Positions 30,508 through 38,840 of a stretch of 42,913 nt of DNA are shown piece by piece. The notes under the pieces are model-generated. The model worked only from the letters and a program-made list of their open reading frames with translations. It made no database searches and was not told the origin of the DNA. This DNA comes from an uncultured Anaerobiospirillum sp. Lineage in GTDB: Bacteria > Pseudomonadota > Gammaproteobacteria > Enterobacterales > Succinivibrionaceae. The translations under genes and the position numbers were made by a program. Location: the NCBI GenBank assembly GCA_944392765.1, contig CALXXU010000013.1, positions 1 through 42,913 on the forward strand, in the 5' to 3' direction. Within the stretch, counting starts at the first letter, position 1. Each line of letters starts with the position of its first letter.

Positions 30508-31971
30508 CTATTTTGCTTTTTGTTTGAACTTAGCTGCTATAGCTTGCAGCTCTGGGCACTCAGACAAGCAGAAGTCGTTCCAAGCCTCCATCACAACGCG
30601 ACGATCTTCGATCAGCTCATTGCGGTTATAGGCGCGGCCGTATGGGCAATTGTTTTCGTTCTGGTGCAGCAAACAGAGCTCAAACACAGACTGACGAAAG
30701 CTCTCGTTTTGACCCTCGTGCTCTGCAGCCCAAGTATCAAATGAAGCGCGTGCGGTTGCATGCTGCGAAATGATTCGGGGCTGATGATTTTTATCAAGGC
30801 TGTTAGGATCAACGTAAGGCTCTAACCCCTGCGCAATACGCTTGGCATTAACCTGCTTAACGCAAGATTTGAAGCCAGCATCATTGAGGGTGCTCCCTTT
30901 GCGCGGTGGGATAAAAACGTAAGACTCAGGTGAACAATCACCATGCTCGGACTTGACTAACTCAAGCAAGGCCAAAGCTCCGGGTGATAGCACAATCGAT
31001 CTGATGCGCTTCGGCTCCTTGATTTTGTCATGGGCGATCGGAATAGTCCAAATTCCACGAGCAAAATCAATCTCCTGCCATTGCATCAGCCTCACTGCTT
31101 GTGAACGAGCAGCAGTTAAGATTGAGAAGATATAAGCGATGGCGTTTTCATTAAGTTTAGCGCTGTGGTTTTGGCGCTCAAAGATACCGTCACCGTTACC
31201 ATAGTGATAAAGGTCACAGATAAATGACGGCACAAGCTGATAATCAAGCCCCGGCAAGTGATTATATGATTGCCTGCTCATGTGCTCAGTCAAAAGCTTA
31301 AAACGTTGCACATCCTCAGAGCTATAGCACCCCAGTGCCAGAGCTCGTTCCAGCATCTCAATGATGAGACTGCGAAACTTGTAATCACGTGAGTGACATT
31401 GGTCACTAGTGCTATGGAAGTATTGCTCAGCAAACTGATCTGGGCCAATATCCTTAATCGACGTGCTGGGATCAAGCAAAGACTTATTCTGCCCAATCAC
31501 ATTCCCATCGAGCGGACAAAGGAACTTGTTGATCAAAGACTTGCGGTCTAACACGCGCTTTGCCTGGTCTTGAGCGGCGCTCTGATTCAGCATGGGATTA
31601 TTAAGCACATCCAAAGCAATCTCGCGCAAGGTCTTGTCTTTACCGCAGTGCGTTACACGCTTAGATGATGAATAGCTCTCAATAGCTACAGGCAACTTAA
31701 GCTCATTGAGTTTGCTTAAATCACCGTTTGCAAACGCTACGCTAATCAGCTCAGCACAAGAAATAGCATCATCAATGCTCACCTCTTGAACAGTACCGCA
31801 CAAAACGCACGTGTACTCCTCATCGCCCACATGCTTGCGCACAACATAGCGTCTCTTATCGCTGCTCACACTAACGAAAAGGCCTTGGCTCTGGCCAGTA
31901 GCATGAAGGCCGTTGTGCAAGTCTCCGTGCAAAATCGTCTCAAGGCTCATCTCACGGGCTAATTTAGGCAT
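30508..31971 (-). CDS. int: P4/CP4-57-type tyrosine integrase
   Basis: 487 residues from ATG 31971, with AAAGGAG 8 bases before; the GTG at 31980 lacks such spacing. The N-terminus (GLFVSVSSDKRRYVVRK ... ISCAELISVAFANG) resembles the arm-binding DUF4102 domain, and contains an unusual C-x-x-C. The catalytic domain has Arg289 (AARSQAVRLMQW), His404 and Arg408 (HATARASF), His436, and Tyr448 in GRAYNRNELIEDRR, where the AYNR signature is typical of P4-like integrases. It catalyses site-specific integration and excision. All catalytic residues appear present. P4-type elements usually have attL beyond the int start, here at about 32.0-33.0 kb, which agrees with chromosomal genes beginning at 33.05 kb. 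Confidence 0.93.
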   Translation of the reverse strand: MPKLAREMSLETILHGDLHNGLHATGQSQGLFVSVSSDKRRYVVRKHVGDEEYTCVLCGTVQEVSIDDAISCAELISVAFANGDLSKLNELKLPVAIESYSSSKRVTHCGKDKTLREIALDVLNNPMLNQSAAQDQAKRVLDRKSLINKFLCPLDGNVIGQNKSLLDPSTSIKDIGPDQFAEQYFHSTSDQCHSRDYKFRSLIIEMLERALALGCYSSEDVQRFKLLTEHMSRQSYNHLPGLDYQLVPSFICDLYHYGNGDGIFERQNHSAKLNENAIAYIFSILTAARSQAVRLMQWQEIDFARGIWTIPIAHDKIKEPKRIRSIVLSPGALALLELVKSEHGDCSPESYVFIPPRKGSTLNDAGFKSCVKQVNAKRIAQGLEPYVDPNSLDKNHQPRIISQHATARASFDTWAAEHEGQNESFRQSVFELCLLHQNENNCPYGRAYNRNELIEDRRVVMEAWNDFCLSECPELQAIAAKFKQKAK

Positions 31972-32025
31972 GGAAGTCACTCCTTTAGCCCACAGTCTGG
32001 GCCTTGGTACAAACCTAGCATCTAT

Positions 32026-32119
32026 GTGACGAAAATGTCACTAAATCGTCTATAATGCTGGTAAACAACGCCAAAATGACGGATTTACGGCTTTCGGCGC
32101 AAAATGACATTTTCGTCAC
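32026..32119. promoter_or_regulatory. Paired 15-bp inverted repeats around a plus-strand promoter upstream of int
   Basis: GTGACGAAAATGTCA (32026-32040) and TGACATTTTCGTCAC (32105-32119) are exact reverse complements 64 bases apart. The left copy overlaps the -35 of a plus-strand promoter: TGACGA at 32027, 18-base spacer and TATAAT at 32051-32056. This region lies upstream of int, so the repeats may be operator or arm sites for the integrase or the small HTH protein. A minus-strand promoter for int is not clear. Confidence 0.55.
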
Positions 32120-32190
32120 AAAACGATCATAGATCGAATTCAGTGCTACAATCAAGCACCGAATAAGGCCTTTATATCTGGCCTTTTAAG
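32063..32190 (+). ncRNA. Candidate short RNA antisense to the int leader
   Basis: The plus-strand TATAAT promoter at 32027-32056 has no gene after it; about 110 bases on is a hairpin (AAGGCC 32165-32170, GGCCTT 32180-32185, then TT). Such a transcript would run opposite to the HTH-int message. The terminator is weak, so this is tentative. Confidence 0.25.
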
Positions 32191-32503
32191 CTTTACCGCA
32201 AATATTTGGAAATGGTATAATGGAGAGTGGATCTAACGAGAACTTCTTATCTTTGAAAGATCGCGCCTCAATTTGCATGCCACCATCTAGCTCAGGGCAA
32301 ATGTCTTTGAGTTGAAATGTGCCATGCGTTAGTGAGACAATAGTGAAAGCTAAGGAATAAGTCATATCACTTTTTTCTGCAAAGATGCGGCAGAGATAGG
32401 AGTAACTTATTTCAGCGGTTTGAGCCAATACTTGTTTTTGCTCAAAGCTTAACTGCTGAAACCAAAGCCTGGCAACATTACTGACAGGGTACTTTAATGC
32501 CAT
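32186..32503 (-). CDS. Small helix-turn-helix (Cro/YdaS-like) protein
   Basis: 105 residues. The segment FEQKQVLAQTAEISYSYLCRIFAEKSDMTYSLAFTIVSLT has the shape of a Cro/YdaS helix-turn-helix (recognition helix at YSYLCRIFAEK). The C-terminal 40 residues have no recognised motif. It lies just upstream of int on the same strand, the place for an excision or integration regulator. There is no normal ribosome site, and the ATG falls within a direct repeat (TTGAACGGATG), so the start is uncertain. A promoter at 32610-32638 and an early terminator precede it, hinting at attenuation. Confidence 0.6.
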   Translation of the reverse strand: MALKYPVSNVARLWFQQLSFEQKQVLAQTAEISYSYLCRIFAEKSDMTYSLAFTIVSLTHGTFQLKDICPELDGGMQIEARSFKDKKFSLDPLSIIPFPNICGKA

Positions 32504-32527
32504 CCGTTCAAGTTGTCATCCGTTCAA
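32501..32527 (-). repeat. Direct repeat TTGAACGGATG at the start of the HTH gene
   Basis: Two exact 11-base copies (32501-32511 and 32517-32527), period 16, read on the minus strand; the downstream copy contains the ATG. Such a pair could be an autoregulatory operator. Confidence 0.5.
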
Positions 32528-32534
32528 CCAAGGA

Positions 32535-32572
32535 TAAAAAAAGCTCGAATCTGTTTTGCAACAGACCGAGCC
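32535..32572 (-). terminator. Strong intrinsic terminator in the leader of the HTH gene
   Basis: On the minus strand GCTCGGTCTGTT pairs with AACAGATTCGAGC around GCAA, then seven T residues. It is only about 30 bases before the HTH start and about 30 bases after the promoter's expected start, so it is either the end of a small RNA or a leader attenuator. Confidence 0.75.
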
Positions 32573-32609
32573 TCTATCCAAATATATAATTGGTAAAAAT
32601 CTATGACAG

Positions 32610-32638
32610 ATTTTAGCCTAAATTCTACATATGGTCAA
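32610..32638 (-). promoter_or_regulatory. Minus-strand promoter, TTGACC-17-TAAAAT
   Basis: Read on the minus strand: TTGACC at 32638-32633, a 17-base spacer, and TAAAAT at 32615-32610. The transcript would start near 32603 and meet the terminator at 32572-32535. Confidence 0.5.
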
Positions 32639-32700
32639 GCTGATTATTTAAATATCGGTACTTGTATCCAGCACCAAATAAACTAAACACCAAACAATAC

Positions 32701-32726
32701 AAACAGCTTCGGCTGTTTTATTTTTA
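32701..32726 (+). terminator. Short intrinsic terminator with UUCG loop
   Basis: AAACAGC-TTCG-GCTGTTT (32701-32718) followed by TATTTTT. No plus-strand gene is seen upstream, so it may be a chromosomal terminator left at the element junction. Confidence 0.55.
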
Positions 32727-33050
32727 TCTATTATTCAAAACCATTATCCCAAATACAAGCAATCAGTGCACTAAATCAATTATTTTGTAAAATAAGCTTA
32801 CAGACAAGAATGACTATACTGCATCATTCATGACGCTAACTGCTAAAGCAGTTCTGACTATCAAGGCTTTAAGCTTGTGTGCGTAACAGGCTGAGCGTTT
32901 CGACAGCGCCTGATACCTGAGACATGGGTATCAGGCTGCTGTGCGGTGGCGCTATTTCTAGAGATAGCAGCGGCGCAATTGTCGTTGTGAGGCAGGCGGT
33001 GCTAAAGTCAGTTCATTACAGCAGCGCCTGTGTGCTTGGAGGATTTTTTT

Positions 33051-34100
33051 ATGATTAAGACCAAAGTGCTTAAGCCGACTTTACTAGCTTCAGCCTTAGC
33101 TTTTGCCTTGGTGGGCTGCACCAGCACCACCCAGCCCGACGCCTCAGTCGTCACCCACCAATTAGCTCCCCTTGATACGGTCAGCCCACAGCTGGCGGCT
33201 ATGGTTAATGCCAAAGCTACTGGTTGGGATGTCCACCCTCAGAACGCTGAGGAGTGGGATGCCTTTGTCCAAAGCTTTATCCCAAGCAGCGAACAATTTA
33301 CCGATGCTATGGTCGAGCGCTATAACCTCACGGTCACCGAGGAGAAGCTCGCGGGCGTCCCATGCTTTAGAATCACCCCACCTAATCAAGCTGAGGACAA
33401 AAAGGACAAGGTCTTAGTCTTCTTCCACGGCGGCGGCTATGTCTTAAACCCAGGCAAGTCCGGCTTAACTGAAGCAGTGCAACTGGCAGGTATTGGTGGC
33501 TACACCATTATCGGTATCGATTACCGCATGGCGCCACAGTATCCATTCCCAGCTGCCATTGACGATGGCTTTGCCGTGTACCAAGAGCTCATCAAGACGG
33601 TCCCAGCTGAGAAGATCGGTGTATTTGGCACCTCCACGGGCGGTGCCATGAGCCTGATTTTACCGCTGCAATGCCAAGATCGTGGGCTACCACTCCCAGG
33701 TGCGGTCATGGCCGGTACGCCTTGGAGTGACATCGGCAAAGTCGGTGATACCTACTTCAGCAACGAAGGCGACGACAACGTCTTAGTTAGCTACGAAGGC
33801 TGGCTCAAGGAAGCCGCTTTAGTCTATGCCAATGGCCATGATCTCACAGATCCATACCTCTCGCCGGTCTATGGTGATTACTCCAAGTTCCCACCACTGA
33901 TGTTAGTCTCGGGCACTCGTGATTTGTTCTTAAGCAACACGGTGCGCGTCCAAGAAAAGATGCTAAAGGCCGAGCGTCCAGTCGAGCTGGTCGTTTATGA
34001 GGGCATCTCGCACGCTCAGTACTACTTCAATCCAGACGCACCAGAGACCAAGCAACACTACGTCAACGTCACGAACTTCTTTGAGCGCTACCTCAAATAG
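33051..34100 (+). CDS. Lipoprotein alpha/beta hydrolase (HSL-type esterase)
   Basis: 349 residues from ATG 33051 (GGAGG 10 bases before). A signal ends in the lipobox ALVGC, so the enzyme is probably membrane-anchored. The oxyanion motif HGGGY, the nucleophile elbow GTSTGG (serine nucleophile), a late aspartate in LVSGTRDLF and histidine in GISHAQYYF give the HSL-family triad and order. The substrate is unknown; small carboxylic esters are typical. The long structured leader (two hairpins at 32908-32968) and the position at the element junction are unusual. GC content and codon use match the chromosomal genes to the right. A strong terminator follows. Confidence 0.88.
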   Translation: MIKTKVLKPTLLASALAFALVGCTSTTQPDASVVTHQLAPLDTVSPQLAAMVNAKATGWDVHPQNAEEWDAFVQSFIPSSEQFTDAMVERYNLTVTEEKLAGVPCFRITPPNQAEDKKDKVLVFFHGGGYVLNPGKSGLTEAVQLAGIGGYTIIGIDYRMAPQYPFPAAIDDGFAVYQELIKTVPAEKIGVFGTSTGGAMSLILPLQCQDRGLPLPGAVMAGTPWSDIGKVGDTYFSNEGDDNVLVSYEGWLKEAALVYANGHDLTDPYLSPVYGDYSKFPPLMLVSGTRDLFLSNTVRVQEKMLKAERPVELVVYEGISHAQYYFNPDAPETKQHYVNVTNFFERYLK

Positions 34101-34124
34101 CAAGTGATCAGCGCCCGCTCCCCG

Positions 34125-34172
34125 GCCCAAGTCTGACCGAGCATCTGCCCGGTCAGACTTGGGCTTTTTTAT
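34125..34172 (+). terminator. Strong intrinsic terminator after the esterase gene
   Basis: CCCAAGTCTGACCG and CGGTCAGACTTGGG pair over 14 bases, loop AGCATCTGCC, followed by six T residues. Confidence 0.95.
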
Positions 34173-34365
34173 CGCGCTTTTCTTTTTTTTTTTTGCGCAC
34201 AACACTGGTATTTCTTGTTATTTGAGTCTACAGCAGTTATACGTAATATCAATCAAAGCGCATTCCAGCCATGCTTCAGTGAGCGCAAAACCACTTGAAG
34301 CATCAATCCACGAGGTGAGCGCTCTGGGCTAAAAAGCGAGCGCTCTGGGCAAAGAGGTAGCAGGC

Positions 34366-34593
34366 TTAGTCCTTAAGCTCCGCTGACCCCAGCCGTTCAT
34401 CTAAAGCAGAGCACACGCGAAAGAGCGTGTCGTACTCGCACTTGGATGGATTGTTTTCGACCTTGGAAATGGTAGCTTGGCGCATATTAACGATTTGCGC
34501 GAGCTGCGCCTGGGTCAACTTAAGGGACTTACGGCGCTTACGCAGTAACTGCCCAAAGGCAGGGACTCCAATTTGCTCAATTAAAGGTTGCAT
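34366..34593 (-). CDS. HipB-like XRE-family regulator without a visible toxin
   Basis: 75 residues. FGQLLRKRRKSLKLTQAQLAQIVNMRQATISKVENNPSKCEYDTLFRVCSAL is a full XRE helix-turn-helix very like HipB (the recognition helix is in QATISKVENN). HipB normally represses its operon and neutralises the HipA kinase. No hipA is present on either side: downstream is the esterase terminator, upstream is 300 bases without a gene. It may be an orphan regulator or the remnant of a toxin pair. The start is ATG 34593 after a GAGAT-rich leader. Confidence 0.85.
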   Translation of the reverse strand: MQPLIEQIGVPAFGQLLRKRRKSLKLTQAQLAQIVNMRQATISKVENNPSKCEYDTLFRVCSALDERLGSAELKD

Positions 34594-34903
34594 CTTAATC
34601 TCCAGGTCTGATACCGGAGCTCCTCTGACGTCGCCCTGGTTTCAAGTCGATGGGGGATGCGCATTTTAGCCTAAAACGTTACCAGGACTAAAGAGCGCGT
34701 CCCACCACGTACGCACGGGCCAGACGGTATTGACTAATTACAGGCTAACCTACCAGAGCTCTATCCCAAAGCTAGCCTGGATGTGCTCGGGCACAGTTGC
34801 GGGATGGCATAGTTGTGGGCTTAGCTTGGTTGCACGCTTAACGAGCACGGCACTCACCCAAGCAGGCAGACTCTGGCTCTCTGACTTAGTCCACGCATTA
34901 ACA
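34594..34903. other. Gene-free interval
   Basis: No convincing gene, RNA, promoter or terminator seen; the small open frames lack ribosome sites and known motifs. Confidence 0.5.
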
Positions 34904-36094
34904 CTAACCGGGCGCGCGATGACGACGCCGGTATTGCTCGGGCGTCAAATGCACCTGCTCCTTGAAGACCGTGCACAAGTGACTTGGTGAGGAAAAATTC
35001 AAGAGCGCCGCGATATTGCTAACGCTCTCATCAGAGTGCGCTAACAGCTCCTTGACCACCTTGAGCTTTTCGCTGCGAATGTAGCTCACCACCGAAAAAG
35101 TGGTATCGCGTTTAAACAGGCGCTGGAGGTAGTTGCGGTGGCAATTGACCGCTTGAGCCACCGAAGCTACGGTAATCTTGTCGTAGATGTGCTGGCGAAT
35201 ATAGAGCATCGCCTGCTTGACCTTGATGTTGACCTCGGTCTTGTTATGCTCCTTTAAATGGTGCTGCACCAGCATAGTAAAGGCGTGGGCAATGGCATAG
35301 CGCACCTCAAAGACCTTATCGTTGCTGTTGAGGCTCTCCACCATTAAAAAGAGCTGATCCGATAGGCGAAAGGCATCTTCGTAGCTCACCCCACCTTCAA
35401 TAGCCGCACGCGAACAAATGACGTTGACCAAATTGGCGTGATTCTTCAGTGAGCGCAGCTCATCTAAGGCTAAGCGCCCCTCACGCCCCGTGACGGGAAT
35501 GGCAAAAGCATGTTGCAACAGTTGCTCATCGCCCAAGCGTACCGCCTCTTTAATCGCTTGCTCAATACGGTACGGATTGTGATGAAGCACCGGTGCAGCG
35601 CGCAAATCACCCCCAAAAGCGGCAAACAATCCAGCCAGCCACTCGTCGGATTCTTTATCCTCCAAATACAAGTCGCCCCCACCCTCATAGGCCTCTCCAC
35701 TTGAAAGCTTAGGTGCTGGCGCAGGATCTTGGGTGCCGATCAAATCATAAGAAATGCTGCTGGCGTAAGTCTCTAAGAGCAAGTTAAGATACTTGAGATC
35801 TTTGAGCTCAAAGTGAGATAAGGAACCGTCTTTTAATACGGTCGGCCCCACTACTAAGACCTTGGTGGAGTCGATGCCGAGCAAGGCCACATCCTGAGTA
35901 TTTTCAATAGGCTTAAACTGGCCGACCCGCCCGGCCATAGTCGCCGCGCGCTTCGTGAGGCACTCGTGCGTGAGGCTGCTAAGGTGATCAGGGAAATAAC
36001 GCAAGAGCCGACTGGACTTAGTGTCAATCAGCGCAACGGTACAGTGGGCCACTTCAAAGATGCGTTCCACCAACTCAAGACAGGAGCAAATCAT
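34904..36094 (-). CDS. AraC-family transcriptional regulator with N-terminal sensor region
   Basis: 396 residues from ATG 36094 (GGGAG 7 bases before; the upstream TTG is less likely). The C-terminal 100 residues form the AraC double helix-turn-helix: VKQAMLYIRQHIYDKITVASVAQAVNCHRNYLQRLFKRDTTFSVVSYIRSEKL, then ELLAHSDESVSNIAALLNFSSPSHLCTVFKEQVHLTPEQYRRR. Residues 1-110 could be a GAF- or PAS-like sensor (CTVALIDTKSSRLLRYFP), and the centre (RIEQAIKEAVRLGDEQLLQHAFAIP) resembles the helical bundle found in similar regulators of gammaproteobacteria and Firmicutes. The ligand and targets are unknown. The nearest gene upstream on the same strand is a doubtful frame. Confidence 0.88.
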   Translation of the reverse strand: MICSCLELVERIFEVAHCTVALIDTKSSRLLRYFPDHLSSLTHECLTKRAATMAGRVGQFKPIENTQDVALLGIDSTKVLVVGPTVLKDGSLSHFELKDLKYLNLLLETYASSISYDLIGTQDPAPAPKLSSGEAYEGGGDLYLEDKESDEWLAGLFAAFGGDLRAAPVLHHNPYRIEQAIKEAVRLGDEQLLQHAFAIPVTGREGRLALDELRSLKNHANLVNVICSRAAIEGGVSYEDAFRLSDQLFLMVESLNSNDKVFEVRYAIAHAFTMLVQHHLKEHNKTEVNIKVKQAMLYIRQHIYDKITVASVAQAVNCHRNYLQRLFKRDTTFSVVSYIRSEKLKVVKELLAHSDESVSNIAALLNFSSPSHLCTVFKEQVHLTPEQYRRRHRAPG

Positions 36095-36098
36095 GGTA

Positions 36099-36524
36099 TT
36101 AACTCCCAATCACGATGCGGTTCAGGCGCCCTAACGCGCCCAGCTTTAACGCAACATAGCAACCCCAGTAGCTAGATGAGACTTGATCCTTAACCGCGTA
36201 CAGGGCAAAGAGCAGCCCAGCTAAAGCAGGCAGGAATTGCCCATAATTTTTCCGTACAGCGATTTTAGGCAGAAAGTAAGGCAGTTCCCAGGCTGCATCT
36301 GTAAGCACCTGACTGGTGAGCGAAGCGCCATTCGCGCACAAAAGTGAGGCCCCTAACCCAGCATGGCGGGCTGTGCCTCCGCTCTGAGCGTAGTTCCAGT
36401 CTAGCGTAGTGCTCAACACCCTATCACCGCCCGAGGCCAGTTGCTTAGCTTTATACCATTGAGGGCAAAGCGCGGAGCGATACTGAGCGCCCGCATCATG
36501 ATCTGCCCTAGCATTTTGCCGCAT
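36099..36524 (-). CDS. Doubtful hypothetical frame before the AraC gene
   Basis: 141 residues, possible start ATG 36524 with GAGG at 7 bases. One hydrophobic stretch (YGQFLPALAGLLFALYAV) is visible near 100, but the first 90 residues are unlike any family and composition is irregular. It ends 4 bases before the AraC start. It may be a degenerated gene or no gene at all. Confidence 0.2.
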   Translation of the reverse strand: MRQNARADHDAGAQYRSALCPQWYKAKQLASGGDRVLSTTLDWNYAQSGGTARHAGLGASLLCANGASLTSQVLTDAAWELPYFLPKIAVRKNYGQFLPALAGLLFALYAVKDQVSSSYWGCYVALKLGALGRLNRIVIGS

Positions 36525-37289
36525 GCTACAGCCTCATCTTTCAAGCTATGAAATTACCCTAGGGCCTTTTCCTAGGCTAATCCACTCAAGTGTCAGTCAG
36601 TTATGGAGCACCCGCTCCGCATATGTTGCAGCAACCTTAGCGGGGTAAGCGCTGAGCGACAGCACCTACCCAATCTAAATGAGCACAAGACCCAAGGTCT
36701 CATGCTCCTTTTAGCGTTGCGAGAAAATTGTAAAAAAGTAACATTGTTTACATTTTCATAATTGCCCACTTTTTATCAAAAATCAAACCTACAATTCCGA
36801 CATGCCGGTAAAAATCTGAGTCATCTCACATTTTGCTACGGCGTTTTGACCGAGTGTGATCTACGCTGCATTTTTACGTCTTTACCCACGTGTCTCCTTA
36901 AACAAAGGCTACATAGAACAGCGCCATTAAGCGGATCCCGTCCCCAACAAGAACCGAGGGCTGCTAGGTCTTTGTGACTAAGATCACACCGCGTCGCAAC
37001 GCCGTACATTTTGCACGGGCACGCTTCTTTAACTATGTCCCCCATAAACCATCAGTGCCCCATGCTGGTGAAACTTTATTTCATGTTCCTTCAGAGACAA
37101 CAAACCCCAGCGCACCTAAGTGGGCTGGGGCAGTCATCAGCTTAAAAGCAGGCGAGCTCGAAGCATCCTCGCTCTAAGCTTTGGGTTTAGTGTCAGGTCT
37201 AGGCTGGTCGAAGCGCTAATAACTTGGCCTCTTACATGCTCTAAAGCTTGTCCTAAAGCCTAGCCTAAAGCCTGACGTAAAGTCTGGAC
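36525..37289. other. Gene-free interval with one CRP-like site
   Basis: No convincing gene. It contains an inverted repeat at 37105-37130 (CCCCAGC/GCTGGGG), several CCTAAAGC direct repeats at 37235-37285 just beyond the modF stop, and the CRP-like box listed separately. Short open frames here lack motifs. Confidence 0.5.
36973..36988. promoter_or_regulatory. CRP-like binding site
   Basis: TGTGACTAAGATCACA fits the consensus TGTGA-N6-TCACA in both halves. It lies 880 bases from the AraC gene start, and no adjacent promoter is clear, so its target is unknown. Confidence 0.4.
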
Positions 37290-38840
37290 TTAGTCAGGGC
37301 GGCTCGGCGTCAAGGTCTCTTGCACGATGTGGTAATTAACCCCATCGTCATCACGCACAAAGGTTAAACGGTGATTAATTCCTTCAGGGGCGTCTTCTTC
37401 GTGGTGGGACACGAACAGAATCGAGGTCTTACCGCGCTCAATGATGTAGGTGATAAAGGAGCGCACTAAGGCACGACCATAAGCGTCCAGACCTTGCAGC
37501 GGCTCATCTAAGATGAGTAATGGCGGCTGCTTGACCAAGGCGCGCACAATTAACAACATGCGCTGCTGACCAAAGGACAAGGCCTTAAAGGACTTCATCT
37601 CGTCTTGGTCGAGACCCACCAACTTAAGCCAAGCGCGCGCCACCGCAAGCTCGTGGTCACCTGGCTGCTGATACAGACCAATTGAGTCATAAAAGCCAGA
37701 AAGGACCACGTGAAGTACCGGCGAGCTGACGCGATAATCAAGGTGCAGCGCACCAGATACGCAGCCATAGCACTTCTTGATATCCCAAATCGACTCACCA
37801 TTACCACGCTTGTAGCCAAAGACCGTGACATCATTGACGTACACCAGCGGATTATCACCGGTGATGAGCGAGAGCAATGTCGACTTACCGGCACCGTTTG
37901 GCCCTACAATCTGCCAATGATCTCCTGGATTGACGATAAAGGTTAGGTCCTTGAGAACCGGGCGCTCATAGGTGATATTGACCTTGTTTAAGGCCACAAT
38001 TGGGGCATTAGGGTCACTGAGCTTAATGGCAAATTGGGCAGGCGGCTCAGGCAGCGCCACCGGCGGCAAAGTACCGCAGTACAGTAAGGCCTTAGCCTCG
38101 GGATCTTGCAATAAGGCCTCACGCGTATCGAGCTTGGTTAAGCTCAAATCAGAGATTAAGCCCAAGGACGTCAGCTCGGCCGGGATTTCATCAGGACGAT
38201 TGACGATGAGGACAATTGGCTCCCGGTAGAACTTATGGATATAGCCGATGATCTCCAAGAGCTGCTTGCGGCTTTCGACATCGAGCGCATCAAAAGGGCA
38301 GTCGAAGATGAGCAAATCAGGCTTAGCACCCAAGGCGCGCGCCAGCAGGATCTTACGGCCCTCGCCGCCGGACAAAGTACGAATCGGACGATTTAACAGT
38401 GGTGCCAGGTTTAAGGCCACTATCGCCTCATGCACGCTCTTAGGGTCCAGGCCCTCTAATAAATCTTGCGCCAGCAAGCCCTGCTCTTCTTTAGCAGTGG
38501 TCGCGTCGCTGTTGCGCATATTGTAATCAGCTTCAAACAGCTCTTGCTGGCCCTCAAAGGACACCAGCTGCGCGCGATAGCCCAGCGCATTGTTCTCAGC
38601 AGCGCCACGCTCAGCTGTACCACTTTCTGCGCCACTTTCTGCACCACTTTCTGCGCCCTCACGCTTGACCTCACCTGAGGTTAAAGGCAGCTCACCTGCT
38701 AACGCACGTGCCAGCGCCGTCTTGCCCGAGCCATTGTGGCCTAAGAGCACAATTAAGTCGTGATCATGGAGTTGCAGGGCATCAATGGAAACCGTCAGGT
38801 CATCGGACAAACGGAACTTAGCATTACTAAAAGTGAGCAT
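37290..38840 (-). CDS. modF: ModF-like double ABC ATPase
   Basis: 516 residues from ATG 38840. Two ABC domains in one chain: Walker A GHNGSGKTALA near 35 and signature LSGGEGRKILLARAL; second domain VNPGDHWQIVGPNGAGKSTLLSLITGD with signature LSFGQQRMLLIVRAL and Walker B LLILDEPLQGLD. The stretches GESIWDIKK and LHLDYRVS and FVSHHEEDAP match E. coli ModF closely. ModF is linked to molybdate metabolism but lacks a membrane partner here and no modABC is visible. An insertion after about 75 is made of three 12-base repeats coding ESGA-type units (38620-38660), absent from E. coli ModF. GTG 38870 is an alternative start. Confidence 0.9.
   Translation of the reverse strand: MLTFSNAKFRLSDDLTVSIDALQLHDHDLIVLLGHNGSGKTALARALAGELPLTSGEVKREGAESGAESGAESGTAERGAAENNALGYRAQLVSFEGQQELFEADYNMRNSDATTAKEEQGLLAQDLLEGLDPKSVHEAIVALNLAPLLNRPIRTLSGGEGRKILLARALGAKPDLLIFDCPFDALDVESRKQLLEIIGYIHKFYREPIVLIVNRPDEIPAELTSLGLISDLSLTKLDTREALLQDPEAKALLYCGTLPPVALPEPPAQFAIKLSDPNAPIVALNKVNITYERPVLKDLTFIVNPGDHWQIVGPNGAGKSTLLSLITGDNPLVYVNDVTVFGYKRGNGESIWDIKKCYGCVSGALHLDYRVSSPVLHVVLSGFYDSIGLYQQPGDHELAVARAWLKLVGLDQDEMKSFKALSFGQQRMLLIVRALVKQPPLLILDEPLQGLDAYGRALVRSFITYIIERGKTSILFVSHHEEDAPEGINHRLTFVRDDDGVNYHIVQETLTPSRPD

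Larger units (their letters stand above)
32504..33050. other. Junction region between element and chromosome, no gene or tRNA seen
   Basis: Besides the promoter and two terminators above, it holds three inverted repeats: AACTGC/GCAGTT (32838-32853), GCCTGATACC/GGTATCAGGC (32908-32936) and GCTAT-TTCTAGAG-ATAGC (32951-32968). The element boundary should lie in this region, but no tRNA, tmRNA or att duplication can be recognised, because the other end is outside the window. The last two hairpins may instead belong to the leader of the esterase gene. Confidence 0.5.

Noticed and set aside
32594-32616. TAAAAATC/GATTTTAG near the junction as a fourth palindrome
   Set aside because: Arms are in the opposite order with a different centre and only six matching pairs.
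16158-32832. GCATCATTCATG occurring at 16158 and 32821, considered as an att repeat
   Set aside because: A 12-base match is expected by chance in a window this size, and one copy is deep in the operon.
34366-34593. Toxin-antitoxin pair with the HipB-like gene
   Set aside because: No hipA or other toxin frame is next to it on either strand.
36974-37177. 67-codon plus-strand frame after the CRP-like box
   Set aside because: Its start lies inside the CRP box, there is no ribosome site, and no motif is seen.
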